A DNA stretch of 64,000 nt, from assembly GCA_903835255.1 (NCBI GenBank), contig CAILMI010000068.1, positions 1-64,000 of the forward strand, given 5' to 3'. The notes under the pieces were generated by a model. The model did not search any database. It saw nothing but the letters and a program-made list of their open reading frames with translations, and had not been told where the DNA came from. Shown in pieces: positions 25,255-33,497 of this stretch. This DNA comes from an uncultured Verrucomicrobia subdivision 3 bacterium. Its GTDB lineage: Bacteria; Verrucomicrobiota; Verrucomicrobiia; Limisphaerales; UBA11358. Positions within the stretch are counted from its first letter, which is position 1. The number at the start of each line of letters is the position of its first letter. The translations under genes and the position numbers were made by a program.

Positions 25255-26505
25255 TCAGGAGTTGGGGCTGCTCTTTTGGGGGATGAAATCGATTGCGAAC
25301 GCGATTGCCATTGCCGCGGCGGCAAAGATAAAGACGAGGACATACGCAGAATCGGTCCGGTGAATGAGGTGCGCCGCGCCATAGGCTTCCACCGCCTGCG
25401 CCAGGGCGAAAAACATCGTGGCCTTGCTCCAGACCGATTTGTGTAATAGCGGATCCCCGTTGGCGATTTCTTGAGAACGCGCCAGAAAGGTGGAGATGAT
25501 TCCTGGCATGCATAGCCCTGCCAGAAAGCAGGAAGCTGTCAGCGCAATCAAGGAAGTGCCAGTGAGCAGCAGGGCCACGGCCGCGAACTGGATTGGAATG
25601 GCGCAGCGCAAGGTGCGGCGGATTCCCATGCGGTCGCTGAGGTGTCCCAAGACAAAGGGTCCAATGAGGGCGCCGGCGGCATAAATCAGGTAGAAGTGGG
25701 CGCCCACGGTGACGCCCAATTTGAGGCTTCTTTCCAGGTAGTCGAATAAGAACACCATATGAGGGACAACCCCCAGGGCAACGAGCGCGTATTGAATGCA
25801 GAAGAGATGGGTTCCCCGGGGGGCTTTGTGCGGCTCGATTGCCTGTTGGATGGAGGCGGGCGGCCATAAGCGCCATGTCAATGCCGTGGTTGCCAGCGAA
25901 AGCAGTCCCAATCCAATCCAGACCGTGCTGAGCCCGTGATGCAGCAGCAGCGGCACCAGAGATCCGGCACACACGATGCCGAGGCTTAATCCGAAGAGGG
26001 ATCTCTGGCTGAGGGCCCCGCGCTGGTGGCGTTCGACACAGGCGAGCACGGTTGGCGCTGCCAGGACGATAATCATGCCCCCGGCAATGCCTGAGATGAT
26101 TCGCCAAAAAAAGAACCAAGCAAATGGGAGAGACGGGCTGGCACAGGTCAGAAAGGAAAGACTCACCAGCAGCATCATTCCGCGCAGCAAGGCTGGGGCA
26201 GAAATATGGCGCGCCGCTTTCACCGCGTAGAGAGCGCCGCCCAGATATCCCAACAGATTTGCGGCGGCCAGAAATGCGGCGGCGCCCTTGCTAAACCAGC
26301 CGGCGGCAACCAAGGCGGGCTGAACGGGAGCGAAGGCAAAGCGGGCCAGCCCCAAGCCCACGAGGCTGGCGCCCATCGCGGCCATCGCCGCCGTGCCCGC
26401 CCGGAGAGTGACAGCGGGAGCCGGCACGGCGGCGGATGCCCTCCCCAGCTGCGGCCGATTGGCCGCGGAACGAGGGGGGGAACTTTTTTCGGGCGCCGCA
26501 TTCAT
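25255..26505 (-). CDS. YbfB/YjiJ-family MFS transporter
   Basis: The 416-residue protein has twelve predicted membrane helices. The first helix contains GASLVGLGLARFAFAPVQPAL, the YbfB/YjiJ signature. The block FWRIISGIAGGMIIVLAAP and the loop HLSDRMGIRRTL (MFS motif A-like) follow. The substrate is unknown. An N-terminal ~35-residue Pro/Ala/Arg-rich cytoplasmic tail precedes helix 1. The gene is divergent from the oxygenase fusion operon (242 bp between starts), so the two could share regulation. Confidence 0.85.
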   Translation of the reverse strand: MNAAPEKSSPPRSAANRPQLGRASAAVPAPAVTLRAGTAAMAAMGASLVGLGLARFAFAPVQPALVAAGWFSKGAAAFLAAANLLGYLGGALYAVKAARHISAPALLRGMMLLVSLSFLTCASPSLPFAWFFFWRIISGIAGGMIIVLAAPTVLACVERHQRGALSQRSLFGLSLGIVCAGSLVPLLLHHGLSTVWIGLGLLSLATTALTWRLWPPASIQQAIEPHKAPRGTHLFCIQYALVALGVVPHMVFLFDYLERSLKLGVTVGAHFYLIYAAGALIGPFVLGHLSDRMGIRRTLRCAIPIQFAAVALLLTGTSLIALTASCFLAGLCMPGIISTFLARSQEIANGDPLLHKSVWSKATMFFALAQAVEAYGAAHLIHRTDSAYVLVFIFAAAAMAIAFAIDFIPQKSSPNS

Positions 26506-26652
26506 GTGTGGCTTTTATGGCTGTCTTATCGAGTTTTGACAGGCTTGAAAATAGACAAACCCGGACTGGGTCGCCAAGGGATAAGCATCAGGCTTGCGAT
26601 TTTTTTTTGAGGAGGCTGGCAGTAATCGAATGGGATTCAGCAGGGGTTTGGC

Positions 26653-26681
26653 TTGAGATTCTCGCCCCGTCGCCGGATAAT
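26653..26681 (+). promoter_or_regulatory. Promoter of the oxygenase-sugar operon
   Basis: TTGAGA (26653-26658) and GATAAT (26676-26681) are 17 bp apart, giving a 5' leader of about 60 bases before the ATG at 26748. No operator palindrome was identified. Confidence 0.5.
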
Positions 26682-26747
26682 GGGTTTTCAAATAGCCAAG
26701 TTATTTCCGCTTCTTAGGAACACAAGAAACTCACTTTAAACTGAGCC

Positions 26748-29027
26748 ATGAGTGACATTCGATTAAGTGATTACAGCCTGGTGGGCAGGGACAGTGCCCT
26801 GGCGATTGAAAAGGGGCTGGCGGAGGCCACATGGTATGCCTCGCCCCTTCCCAAGGCGCAGCTTCGCGAGTTGCTGGCGCGCCGGGACGGGCCGGCGCTT
26901 CGGGACACTCTCATCTGGTTCGCCCTGCTGATTGGGGCTGGCGTCTGGGGGTATTCCTGGTGGGGCAGCTGGTGGGCGATTCTTCCCTTTGGCATCTACA
27001 GCGTCATTTACGCCTCGACCTCAGATTCCCGCTGGCACGAGTCGAGCCATGGAACAGCCTTTAAGACGGACTGGATGAACAATGCTCTCTATGAAATCGC
27101 TTCGTTCATGGTGCTCCGCGAATCCACGCCCTGGCGCTGGAGCCATACGCGGCATCACAGCGACACCATCATTGTGGGCCGCGATCCTGAAATCGCCGTG
27201 CCCCGGCCGCCGGATCTTAAGGCGCTGTTCCTTAGTTTTTTTAACATCAAGAATTTCCCCGCCTATGCCCGCACGGTGTGGCTCCACAGCATCGGAAAAC
27301 TGACGCCGGAGGAGCGCACCTACATTCCGGAATCCGAGTATGGCAAGGTGTTTTTTCGCGCCCGCATCTACCTCCTGATTTACGGATCGGTGGCCGGCCT
27401 GGCGGTCTATCAGCACAGCCTGCTGCCATTGATGTATATCGGTCTGCCGAACCTGTGGGGCGCCTGGCTGATGCCGATCTATGGCTACACCCAGCACGCG
27501 GGCCTGGCTGAGAATGTGCTCGACCACCGCCTGAATTGCCGGACGGTCCACATGAATCCGGTCAACCGGTTTTTCTATTGGAACATGAACTACCATGTGG
27601 AACACCACATGTTTCCTCTGGTTCCGTATCACGCGCTTCCGCGGCTGCACGCGCTGGTCAAGTCCGACATGCCCAAGCCCTATGGCGGGCTGCTGGAGGC
27701 GTGGCGCGAAATCATTCCCGCCGTGCTGCGGCAGATCAAAGACCCCGCCTACCACGTCAAGCGCGCGCTGCCCACCCCCACGGACCGCAAAGAAGCCCCG
27801 TCTGCGGCCAGCGCCCTGGCCACTGCCGCCCTCACCGCCGCCGGCCGGCCGGTGGTGGATGGCTGGATAGAGGTCTGCGCCACCCATTACTTTTTTGTAG
27901 AAGACGTTGTCCGCTTTGATCATGGGAATCGGACCTACGCCATCTACCGCACGGCCGATGGGAACTTCTATGCCAGCGACGGCATTTGCACCCATGGCAA
28001 CACCCACCTTGCCGACGGCCTCGTGAAGGGAAAGCTGATCGAGTGCCCCAAGCATAACGGGCGATTTGATGTCACCGATGGTTCCCCGAAGCGCAAACCG
28101 GCCTGCGTCCGTCTGCAGACGTTTCCCGTGCGTGTCGCCGACGGGAAGATTTTTCTAAACATCACCCCGCCGGAATCCGCAGCGGCGGCGCCCAAGACCC
28201 TCCGTTTCCGCGTGGTGAGCAATGATAATGTGGCCACCTTCATCAAGGAGCTGGTGCTGGAGCCGGCGGACGCGGAATCGGCGGTGAGCTATCAGCCGGG
28301 CGATTATCTGCAGCTGGACATCCCGGCTTATGGGGAAATTCGCTTCAGGGATATCCCGGTTAGGATGCCGTTTTCCAAGACCTGGGAGGAGCAGCATGTG
28401 TATGATTTCAGGAGTGAAAACGCGGCGCCGCTCCGCCGCAACTATTCGCTGGCCACGAATCCGGCCGCAGACCGGCAGCTGCGATTCAATGTCCGCATTG
28501 CCACGCCGCCCCGGGGGCAGGCCTGCAACGGAGGCGCGGGCTCCGCTTACGTCCATTGTTTAAAGGCGGGCGACACGGTCACTGCCATCGGTCCCTTTGG
28601 GGATTTCCATATCAAGCCGACCCAAAGCGAGATGGTCTATCTGGGGGGCGGGTCCGGAATGGCGCCGCTGCGGTCGCATATTTCAAACCTGCTGGAGACG
28701 CAGAACAGCACCCGCAAGATCAGCCTGTGGTATGGGGCCCGTTCGCTGCAGGAGGTTTTTTACCGCGATTATTTTGAAGGTCTCGAAAAACGGTTTCCCA
28801 ACTTCACCTTTCATCTGGCCTTATCCGAGCCGCAGCCCAGCGACTGCTGGACCGGGCGCACGGGCATGATCCATGAAGTCCTGAAGCGCGATTATCTGGA
28901 CGCGCATGCGGGGCCCGCCGGGGTGGAGTATTATCTGTGCGGCCCGCCGGTGTTGATTCAGGCGGCGGTCGCGGATTTGAAGGGGCTGGGAGTGCCTCCC
29001 CACCAGATTGCCTTTGACGAATTTTAA
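26748..29027 (+). CDS. Three-domain oxygenase: desaturase-type di-iron hydroxylase + Rieske ferredoxin + NqrF-like reductase
   Basis: This single 759-residue protein joins three parts. Residues ~1-340 are a membrane fatty-acid-desaturase/hydroxylase domain with the His boxes HESSH (97-101), HTRHH (133-137) and HVEHH (283-287), plus H250. Residues ~370-475 are a Rieske ferredoxin with CTH (C414, H416) and CPKH (C433, H436). Residues ~485-759 are a FAD/NAD(P)H reductase very like the C-terminal part of NqrF, with RNYS (564-567), GPFGDF, GGGSGMAPLRSHI and CGPP (731-734). A whole electron chain from NADH to the di-iron site is thus in one chain. The separate counterparts are MocD, MocE and MocF of rhizopine catabolism, or alkane-hydroxylase-type systems. 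The downstream sugar genes favour O-demethylation or hydroxylation of a sugar-like compound. This is an inference; lipid oxidation is the alternative. Confidence 0.88.
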   Translation: MSDIRLSDYSLVGRDSALAIEKGLAEATWYASPLPKAQLRELLARRDGPALRDTLIWFALLIGAGVWGYSWWGSWWAILPFGIYSVIYASTSDSRWHESSHGTAFKTDWMNNALYEIASFMVLRESTPWRWSHTRHHSDTIIVGRDPEIAVPRPPDLKALFLSFFNIKNFPAYARTVWLHSIGKLTPEERTYIPESEYGKVFFRARIYLLIYGSVAGLAVYQHSLLPLMYIGLPNLWGAWLMPIYGYTQHAGLAENVLDHRLNCRTVHMNPVNRFFYWNMNYHVEHHMFPLVPYHALPRLHALVKSDMPKPYGGLLEAWREIIPAVLRQIKDPAYHVKRALPTPTDRKEAPSAASALATAALTAAGRPVVDGWIEVCATHYFFVEDVVRFDHGNRTYAIYRTADGNFYASDGICTHGNTHLADGLVKGKLIECPKHNGRFDVTDGSPKRKPACVRLQTFPVRVADGKIFLNITPPESAAAAPKTLRFRVVSNDNVATFIKELVLEPADAESAVSYQPGDYLQLDIPAYGEIRFRDIPVRMPFSKTWEEQHVYDFRSENAAPLRRNYSLATNPAADRQLRFNVRIATPPRGQACNGGAGSAYVHCLKAGDTVTAIGPFGDFHIKPTQSEMVYLGGGSGMAPLRSHISNLLETQNSTRKISLWYGARSLQEVFYRDYFEGLEKRFPNFTFHLALSEPQPSDCWTGRTGMIHEVLKRDYLDAHAGPAGVEYYLCGPPVLIQAAVADLKGLGVPPHQIAFDEF

Positions 29028-29029
29028 AT

Positions 29030-29923
29030 ATGCCTCACAACCTCAACGACGGTTCTGCTCGGCCGCCCCGGCTCAAAATCTATCTCAACCTCGGCACGCT
29101 GGTGGATCTCCCCTCCCATTCCCAGTGGCCGCGGCTGGAAGGCGCGGAAGCGATGGCCTGCCTGAAGGAGGCGGGGTTTGAGGGGGTTCAAGACGGAGAC
29201 CCGGCAGTGTGCCGGCAGGCGGGAATAGGCAGTGCCGGCAGCGGCCGCGTGGATTCCCTCACCGACGCGGAAGCCCTGGCCCGGCGGATGAAATCGCTCG
29301 GCCACGAATGCGCCACGGTTCACGTCGGCAGCGGCTTCGAGGACGATGCCGCCATGGACGCGCTGGTTCATTCCATTTTAAAAGCCTCGGAGGTGGTTGA
29401 TTTCCCTCTCTACATTGAAACCCATCGCGCCACGATCACGCAGGACGCCTGGCGAACGATTCAGCTGGCCCGGCGGATTCCCGCCGTCCGTTTCAACGGC
29501 GATTTCAGCCATTTCTACACAGGGCAGGAGCTTCCCTATGGCGATCTGGAAGCCAAGTGGCGCGCCATGCAGCCGATCTTTGATCGCGTGCGCTTCCTGC
29601 ACGGCCGGATTGGCAACACCGCCTGTATGCAGGTGGACGTGGGGGACGGTGCCGCCGCCGTGCCGCAGGCCTTCGGCATTCATGATTTTCTGGCGCACTT
29701 CCGCGAGATGTGGACACGGGCGATGGCGGGCTTTCTGTCCTCGGCACGGCCGGGTGACTACCTGGTTTTCGCCCCAGAAATTCTCGCCCCTTACATCTAC
29801 TATGGCCGGAAATTTCTGGCGCCCGACGGCACTCTGCGGGAGGAATCCGACCGGTATGCTCAGGCGCTGGTGTATGCGCGGATTGCCCGCGAATGTTTTG
29901 AGCGCGCCCAGCAACGCCTATGA
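29030..29923 (+). CDS. Sugar isomerase/epimerase-like TIM-barrel protein
   Basis: The 297-residue protein has the layout of xylose-isomerase-like TIM barrels: YLNLGTLVDLP and EAGFEGVQDG at the start, ATVHVGSGF, then YIETHRATITQD, RFNGDFSHFYTG and FLHGRIGN with candidate metal ligands Glu, Asp and His. It starts 2 bp after the oxygenase stop and overlaps the next gene by 4 bases (ATGA). MocC/IolE-type isomerases are the nearest functional parallel. The substrate is unknown. Confidence 0.75.
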   Translation: MPHNLNDGSARPPRLKIYLNLGTLVDLPSHSQWPRLEGAEAMACLKEAGFEGVQDGDPAVCRQAGIGSAGSGRVDSLTDAEALARRMKSLGHECATVHVGSGFEDDAAMDALVHSILKASEVVDFPLYIETHRATITQDAWRTIQLARRIPAVRFNGDFSHFYTGQELPYGDLEAKWRAMQPIFDRVRFLHGRIGNTACMQVDVGDGAAAVPQAFGIHDFLAHFREMWTRAMAGFLSSARPGDYLVFAPEILAPYIYYGRKFLAPDGTLREESDRYAQALVYARIARECFERAQQRL

Positions 29924-30987
29924 TTCAACAGCGCGCCTTTGGGAGTCTTTCAACGGGTGAGGGGGTGGATGAGTACACCCTCACCAATGCGCGCGGGCTG
30001 TCGCTCAAGGTCATTACCTATGGAGGCATCGTCACTCAATTACATGTGCCGGACCGGGAGGGACGGCTGGCGGATGTGGTGCTGGGCTTCAATCAACTTG
30101 AATCTTACCTTGCCGGCCATCCCTATTTTGGCTGCATCACGGGCCGGGTTGCCGGGCGGCTGACCCGCGGCATTTTTTCGCTCGACGGTCAGGCCCACGC
30201 GCTGGCCATCAATGATCCCCCCAATCATCTCCATGGCGGCCGAGTGGGGTTCGACAAGCGGATTTGGAAGGCGGAAGTCTTTCGAGAAGGCCAAGAGCGG
30301 CTGCAGTTGAGCTATCACAGTCCCGATGGCGAGGAGGGGTATCCCGGGAATGTCCGCGTGAGCGTCACTTATTCCCTGACGGACTCGGATGAATTTGTGA
30401 TTGCCTACGAAGGGGTGACCGACCGGGCCACGCCGCTTAATCTGACGCATCACGGCTATTTCAATCTGGCGGGCGAAGGCAGCGGGCCGGTCGGGGATCA
30501 GCTGCTTCAGATTTTTGCGGAGGAATATGCGCCTGCCGATGACGCCATGACCCTGCTCGGTCGCCGTGAACCCGTTGCCGGGCGCGCCAATGATTTCACA
30601 CGGCCCCGGCGCATCGGCGATGTCCTGCCGGACCTGTGGAAGCGTCACGGCGACCTCTATTTCATCCGTCCCCGCGCCGTATCTTCCCCGGCGCCGGTTG
30701 CACGGGTATGGGATCCCTCCAGTGGCCGGGAGATGACCATTTCAAGCACCGAACCCTGTTTGCAGCTGTATACGGGCGTTTCGCTGGACGGCACTTTGGC
30801 CGGAAAATCCGGCGGGCGGTATGGTCCGCATTCAGCGCTCTGCTTGGAGTGCCAGGGCTATCCCGGCGGCATCGACCAGCCGCATCTGGGGGATATTGTT
30901 CTTCGTCCTGGCTTCATCTATCGCCAGACCACGCGTCATGCGTTTTCCATCGCGGAAAGCCGTGCAGCATTTTCGGACAGGCACTAA
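29920..30987 (+). CDS. galM: Aldose 1-epimerase (mutarotase)
   Basis: The 355-residue protein interconverts alpha and beta anomers of free sugars. It shows the GalM pattern: LKVITYGGIVTQLHVPDR, ADVVLGFNQLESYLAGHPYFGCITGRVAGR, NHLHGGRVGFDKRIW (catalytic His), TPLNLTHHGYFNLAG (second His), and CLECQGYPGGIDQP, where GalM normally has its catalytic Glu. The start overlaps the upstream stop (ATGA). Its presence implies that the pathway handles a free aldose, which bears on the substrate of the oxygenase. Confidence 0.92.
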   Translation: MIQQRAFGSLSTGEGVDEYTLTNARGLSLKVITYGGIVTQLHVPDREGRLADVVLGFNQLESYLAGHPYFGCITGRVAGRLTRGIFSLDGQAHALAINDPPNHLHGGRVGFDKRIWKAEVFREGQERLQLSYHSPDGEEGYPGNVRVSVTYSLTDSDEFVIAYEGVTDRATPLNLTHHGYFNLAGEGSGPVGDQLLQIFAEEYAPADDAMTLLGRREPVAGRANDFTRPRRIGDVLPDLWKRHGDLYFIRPRAVSSPAPVARVWDPSSGREMTISSTEPCLQLYTGVSLDGTLAGKSGGRYGPHSALCLECQGYPGGIDQPHLGDIVLRPGFIYRQTTRHAFSIAESRAAFSDRH

Positions 30988-31003
30988 CCTCAACTCCTCT
31001 TTT

Positions 31004-32086
31004 ATGGATTTAAATATTCAACCCCCGTTTCCGATTAAAAAAGATTTTCGCATCGGAGTTCTTGGCAGCGGGTTCATCGTGAACGACTGCCACCTGGTCA
31101 GCTATCGCAAGGCGGGTTTTAACCCCGTTGGCATTGCGTCGCGCTCCCGGGAGAATGCGGCGAAGGTCGCTGCGCGGCATGCCATCCCGAAAGTTTACGA
31201 TGGCTACGATCAATTGCTGGATGACCCATCGATTGAGGTGCTTGACATCGCTGTGCCGCCGAACGCTCAGCTGGGCCTCATTCGCGCCGCGTGCGCGCGC
31301 AAAACCGTGAAAGGCATTCTGGCGCAAAAGCCGCTGGGAATGAATTATGCCGAAGCGCGCGAGGCGGTGCTGTGCTGCGAGCGCGCCGGCATCGTGCTGG
31401 GGGTGAATCAGAACATGCGCTACGATCAATCTGTGCGCGCCGCCAAAACGCTGCTCCAGAACGGCACCCTCGGCGAGCCGGTGCTGGCCACGATCGATAT
31501 GCGCGGCATTCCCCATTGGATGCCCTGGCAGGCGGAGCTTGGCTGGCTTACCCTGCGGGTCATGTCCGCCCACCACCTCGACTGCTTCCGCTATTGGTTC
31601 GGCGATCCGGAGGGGATTTATTGCAGCACGCGCACGGATCCGCGCATGACATTTCCCCACACCGACGGCATCTGTGCTTACATCCTCGAATACAAGAATG
31701 GGCTGCGCTGCGTGGCGGTGGACGACACCTGGACCGGTCCTGCCCGCGAGGGATGCCCCAGCGCCATCGGCATTCAGTGGCGCATCGAGGGGTTAAACGG
31801 TCTGGCCATTGGCGATCTGGGCTGGTGCAAGGATCCTTACACCAGCGCTTCCACTCTGCGTTATGCCGCCAAGGGTGACGCTGCTTTCCATGAGCCGAAA
31901 TGGAGCGGCAGCTGGTTTCCCGATGCGTTTGCCGGAACGATGGGCCAGCTTTTAATCGCGCTGGAAACCGGGCGTGAGCCGGCCATCAGCGGGCGTGACA
32001 ATTTGAAAACCATGGCGCTGGTGGATGCGGCGTATTTGAGCGCGGAGAAAAAACGGTCGGTAACCCTTTCTGAAATCATAGACTAA
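31004..32086 (+). CDS. Gfo/Idh/MocA-family oxidoreductase
   Basis: From ATG 31004 the product has 360 residues. The NAD(P) fold begins FRIGVLGSGFIVNDCH (GxGxxx near 18-23), followed by VYDGYDQLLDDPSIEVLDIA and the nucleotide-site loop KGILAQKPLG, where Gln replaces the usual Glu of EKP. A C-terminal alpha/beta domain holds MSAHHLDCFRYWFG. Members oxidise hydroxyls of sugars and inositols, and MocA of rhizopine catabolism belongs here. It is the fourth gene of the operon, 16 bp after galM. The frame stays open well upstream into galM, but that part does not belong to the protein. Confidence 0.88.
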   Translation: MDLNIQPPFPIKKDFRIGVLGSGFIVNDCHLVSYRKAGFNPVGIASRSRENAAKVAARHAIPKVYDGYDQLLDDPSIEVLDIAVPPNAQLGLIRAACARKTVKGILAQKPLGMNYAEAREAVLCCERAGIVLGVNQNMRYDQSVRAAKTLLQNGTLGEPVLATIDMRGIPHWMPWQAELGWLTLRVMSAHHLDCFRYWFGDPEGIYCSTRTDPRMTFPHTDGICAYILEYKNGLRCVAVDDTWTGPAREGCPSAIGIQWRIEGLNGLAIGDLGWCKDPYTSASTLRYAAKGDAAFHEPKWSGSWFPDAFAGTMGQLLIALETGREPAISGRDNLKTMALVDAAYLSAEKKRSVTLSEIID

Positions 32087-32104
32087 ACCCAAAAAAACCA
32101 TCCT

Positions 32105-32926
32105 ATGAAACTTGGCATCATTAACAGCGCGTTCGGCCAGGCCGGCGTGGACACCGTCACCGGCCTCAGGCATATCTCCCGTATCGGATTTGATTGCGTG
32201 GATATTTTCACCGAGGCGATGACCCTTTCAAAAAAGGAGAAGCTGCTGATCGCCCGGACCTGCGAGAAGGAACACTTGCCTATCGTCTCCGTGGTGGTCG
32301 TCGCCACCGGGCTCATTGATTTCAATGATCCCGTCCGCGCTTTCCATGTGGCCCGGTGCAAGCGGTTTGTGGACCTCGCCGCCGAGTTTGGGGCCAGCAA
32401 CATCCTGCTAGTGCTAGGGGAATACATCTGGCAGCGCGAGGTCATACCGCCTGCCGCCCAGTGGCAGTGGGCGGTGGAAACCTGCCGAGAAATTGCGGAT
32501 TACGCGGATAAAAAGAATGTGGATCTGGCCCTCGAGCTTGAACCCTTCCGGCTGAGCCTTCTCAATAACGTCCATGAAATGGTGCGCTTTGTGGACGACT
32601 GCAAACATCCTCGGGTGCGGGCGAACATCGATGTGAGCCACCTGGTGCTGTCGGACTCCAGCCCGCTCGATTTAAAAAAACTCAAGGGCAAAGCCGTTCA
32701 TGTGCACATCAGCGATTGCGATGGCAAGGTTCACGGCGACCTTCCGCCCGGACGCGGCATTGTGAAGTTTGAGCCGTATCTGCAGGCCATCAAAGAATTA
32801 AAGATGAGCGGAGCGGTTTCCATAGAGCTGGAATATTCTCCGGATCCGAAACGGATTGTGGAATGGGTGACAGAGGCTTATGTGCAGACAGACCGTCTGA
32901 TGCAAATGGTGGGCCTCCGGGGTTGA
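32105..32926 (+). CDS. Sugar phosphate isomerase/epimerase (TIM barrel)
   Basis: The 273-residue protein is a typical AP-endonuclease-2 TIM barrel. Metal-site blocks are LALELEPF (Glu), ANIDVSHLVLSD (Asp, His), VHVHISDCDGKVHGD and SIELEY (Glu). It starts 18 bp after the dehydrogenase and closes the operon. IolE/IolI/MocC-type dehydratases or epimerases of inositol pathways are the nearest functional class. It differs strongly from the other TIM-barrel gene of the operon, so the two probably do different steps. Confidence 0.82.
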   Translation: MKLGIINSAFGQAGVDTVTGLRHISRIGFDCVDIFTEAMTLSKKEKLLIARTCEKEHLPIVSVVVVATGLIDFNDPVRAFHVARCKRFVDLAAEFGASNILLVLGEYIWQREVIPPAAQWQWAVETCREIADYADKKNVDLALELEPFRLSLLNNVHEMVRFVDDCKHPRVRANIDVSHLVLSDSSPLDLKKLKGKAVHVHISDCDGKVHGDLPPGRGIVKFEPYLQAIKELKMSGAVSIELEYSPDPKRIVEWVTEAYVQTDRLMQMVGLRG

Positions 32927-33023
32927 GGGGACTTCAAGGAATAGCAAGTCGCCCAAATGAAAACCCAAATTTCGGAAGCGGACACTCTTGCAGACGCTCA
33001 CTCTTGCGGTCGATTATTGGCAA

Positions 33024-33227
33024 CTACCCAGAAAGTCCGGCACGCTCATGTTCACTTAGGGCCGGTTGTTCCACGCCGGATCTCCCGGCTTGACCTGATA
33101 CATGTAAGCCCACCGTGCCGATGGGTGAGGCACTGTTCGCGGTGACGGGGCCGGATGCGATGGTGGTGAGCGATAACGTTGAAACGCTGAGCAAGCCCAG
33201 CAGCGCGCCAGAAATTATTTTATTCAT
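33024..33227 (-). pseudogene. Truncated paralogue of the glycine-rich secreted protein
   Basis: The frame begins MNKIISGALLGLLSVSTLSL, nearly the signal peptide of the protein at 35673-37295 (MNKIISGGLLGFLTVLTLSI), continues TIASGPVTANSA with a deletion relative to the paralogue, and then loses similarity and stops. About 180 bp upstream of its ATG (33228-33410) are also closely copied from the region upstream of the paralogue (37296-37478). Only the promoter region and export signal were duplicated or retained. Confidence 0.7.
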
Positions 33228-33410
33228 AGTTCCGAACTCCGTGGGAACAGGGTTTGACACTGGTTCAAACAAGATTAGAGGTCCACGGAGAGATACCCGG
33301 AAAGATGAGTGACAAGAGCGATGCTAAAGCAATCGGAGGGGTGGCAAGCTTCAAGTCATCCGATTTGGACCGGGTTTCATAAATATCACGCCAAGGAAAT
33401 ACAACGGTTC
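33228..33410 (-). repeat. Duplicated upstream region of the glycine-rich protein gene
   Basis: This block matches 37296-37478 with about one change in eight to ten bases. Shared stretches include CTCCGTGGGAACAGGGTTTG, GGTCCACGGAGAG, GATGAGTGACAAGAGCGATG and CAAGCTTCAAGTCATCC. It may hold a promoter read on the minus strand. Confidence 0.75.
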
Positions 33411-33497
33411 CCCACCCGTCAGCCCGCTCGTCAGCCGCCTGCTTCCGGAATTACGGGATCCCGGAAGCAATCTGCAGACTCCCCCCATCGTCCGCCA

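Noticed and set aside
27021-28055. Open frame of 344 codons opposite the oxygenase fusion
   Set aside because: It lies fully inside a gene with intact His boxes and Rieske motif, and no family is recognisable.
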